Source: Clonostachys chloroleuca
Taxonomy: Eukaryota > Ascomycota > Sordariomycetes > Hypocreales > Bionectriaceae
DNA length: 64,000 nucleotides
NCBI GenBank assembly: GCA_037952775.1
Contig: JBANAY010000003.1
Span: forward strand, 34,596,001 to 34,660,000
Direction of reading: 5' to 3'
The translations under genes were made by a program, and so were the position numbers. The notes beneath the pieces are model-generated. The model searched no databases. It saw only the letters and a list, made by a program, of their open reading frames with translations, and had not been told where the DNA came from. Below are positions 62,801 through 64,000 of this stretch, one piece after another. How positions within the stretch are numbered: position 1 is the first letter of the stretch; every line of letters starts with the position of its first letter.

Positions 62801-64000
62801 ATAATTAGAAAAAGAAATATAAATAATTTATTTTTAACTATATAGATAAACTAAAATTACTTATAGATATTCTAAGATAAGTATTTAAAAATAAAGAAAA
62901 CTAAGAATAGCTTAAATAATAAATTAATTAGATAAAAAATAATATAAACTATTTATAATAGAGCTATAGTATAATAAAATAATATTAAATTAGAAAACTC
63001 TAAGAGTTATTAAGAAAAGAAGTTTAATTAATATTATTATAGATATTAAAATTAAGGAAAATAAGCTTATAGTATAGATAGATTATAAAGTATTAAGTAA
63101 CTATATTTTACTAGTAATAATTAACTAACTCTACTTACTATAGAAAATAAAGAAAAAGTTCTATAATACTATTACTCTAAATAGAATATTATTTAAATAT
63201 AATAATAAAATTATTAACTCTAAGACTAATTATTTTATAATTAAGATCTATAGAAAAGAATTTAATATTATTTATAATTTAGTACTATTAAATTCCTATA
63301 ATATTATACTAGAATTACTATAGCTATAAGATATAAACCTACTAATAGACTAATTTATTAGCTATATAGAGTAGAGGGATACTTTTATAAACTTATATTA
63401 AAATAAATAGAAATTAAAATTTTATTAGATATTAGAAGAATATAATAATTCTTTAATAACTAAAAGTATTACTATAAAAAACCTAAATAATAATTTATAA
63501 TAATAAGTAGATATAATAGTTATAGTTTTAATAGTATTATAATCTAGTATACTAAAAAATATATCTTACTAAGAGTTATAATAAATAAAATAAATCTTAG
63601 AATAAATATAGAAAATAGAATAATCTTTAGAAATAGATTTTATTAATTAGATATATATAATAAACTAATAAAAATATAATTATAATATTAAGTTTAATCT
63701 ATAATATAAATAAGCTAGAAAGAAATAAGAATAAAAGAATAAAGAAAAATATCTTAAAAGGGAAAAACTAAACTATATTCTAAAGGAATTCTAAAGATAT
63801 AATAAATTATTTAAAGAAACTCTAGAAACCAGATTATTATAATATAGCTAATAGGATTATAAAATCTCTATTTTTAAAGAAGGAGAACTAGCTTTTTATA
63901 AACTCTATAATCTTATAGAACCTTAGTTATAAATACTTTATAAATATATTAATAATATATTAGTAAAAGACTATATATAGTTATTAACTTTATCTATAGA
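59855..64000 (+). mobile_element. RIP-decayed Ty3/gypsy retrotransposon, plus strand, cut by window end
   Basis: The decayed LTR at about 60200-60535 matches the last two thirds of the undecayed LTR at 15085-15448 by transitions. The internal region begins ATAACTCTTATTTAGC and is collinear, on the opposite strand, with 13897 down to 9455. Around 61550 there are traces of a gag zinc-knuckle region (AAATACTATAATTATAAT). The polymerase lies beyond the window end. All frames are broken. The 59855-60200 stretch is also AT-rich with nothing recognised. Confidence 0.7.

Noticed and set aside
1..64000. tRNA and rRNA genes
   Set aside because: No convincing A/B boxes or rRNA sequence was noticed by eye. 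A tRNAscan-SE and Infernal run would settle this.

Overview
This is genomic DNA of a filamentous ascomycete (Pezizomycotina). Genes have short introns (about 50-140 nt) with GT..AG ends and CTAAC/CTGAT-like branch sites. There are Zn2Cys6 regulators and fungal MFS transporters. Gene-rich stretches of near-even base composition alternate with extremely AT-rich, TpA-rich blocks in which transposons are decayed by C-to-T/G-to-A change, as expected of repeat-induced point mutation (RIP). The species cannot be fixed from the sequence; patchwork genomes like that of Epichloe look like this.

Layout: (1) 522-2756, a Zn2Cys6 regulator. (2) 2.76-17.6 kb, an AT-rich block with a reverse-oriented decayed Ty3/gypsy element, a solo copia-type LTR, a large palindrome, a nested repeat and one undecayed gypsy solo LTR. 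(3) 17.6-36.0 kb, a gene island: a broken gene, a second Zn2Cys6 regulator, a PhnY*/TmpA-like 2-oxoglutarate dioxygenase, a MetE-like protein, an MFS transporter, a membrane-anchored PhoD-like phosphatase, a fusion of a PhnZ-type HD oxygenase to a PhnA-type phosphonoacetate hydrolase, and a second 2OG-Fe(II) oxygenase. (4) 36.0-52.0 kb, an AT-rich block with a complete but RIP-decayed Ty1/copia element (38871-45933; LTRs, half-tRNA primer site, TTAAC target duplication), a further solo LTR and two members of a small inverted-repeat element family with 7-bp target duplications. (5) 52.2-57.2 kb, a nucleoside-hydrolase-like gene (DUF1593), a sugar-porter MFS gene and a 5'-truncated HAD phosphatase pseudogene. 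(6) 58.4-59.9 kb, a secreted histidine acid phosphatase. (7) 59.9-64 kb, a decayed forward gypsy element running off the window.

The most notable content is the island at 19.7-36.0 kb, which reads as a fungal organophosphonate-use cluster. The dioxygenase at 22764 would hydroxylate an aminoalkylphosphonate at C1. The HD half of the fusion would then break the C-P bond oxidatively. The other half is a complete phosphonoacetate hydrolase, a hydrolytic C-P bond breaker. The MFS protein could import substrate, PhoD could release phosphate or head groups, and the adjacent Zn2Cys6 protein is the obvious candidate regulator. CACGTG boxes of the kind bound by the phosphate regulators Pho4/NUC-1 lie in front of several of these genes. 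Functions come from family motifs read by eye; the pathway itself is inferred.
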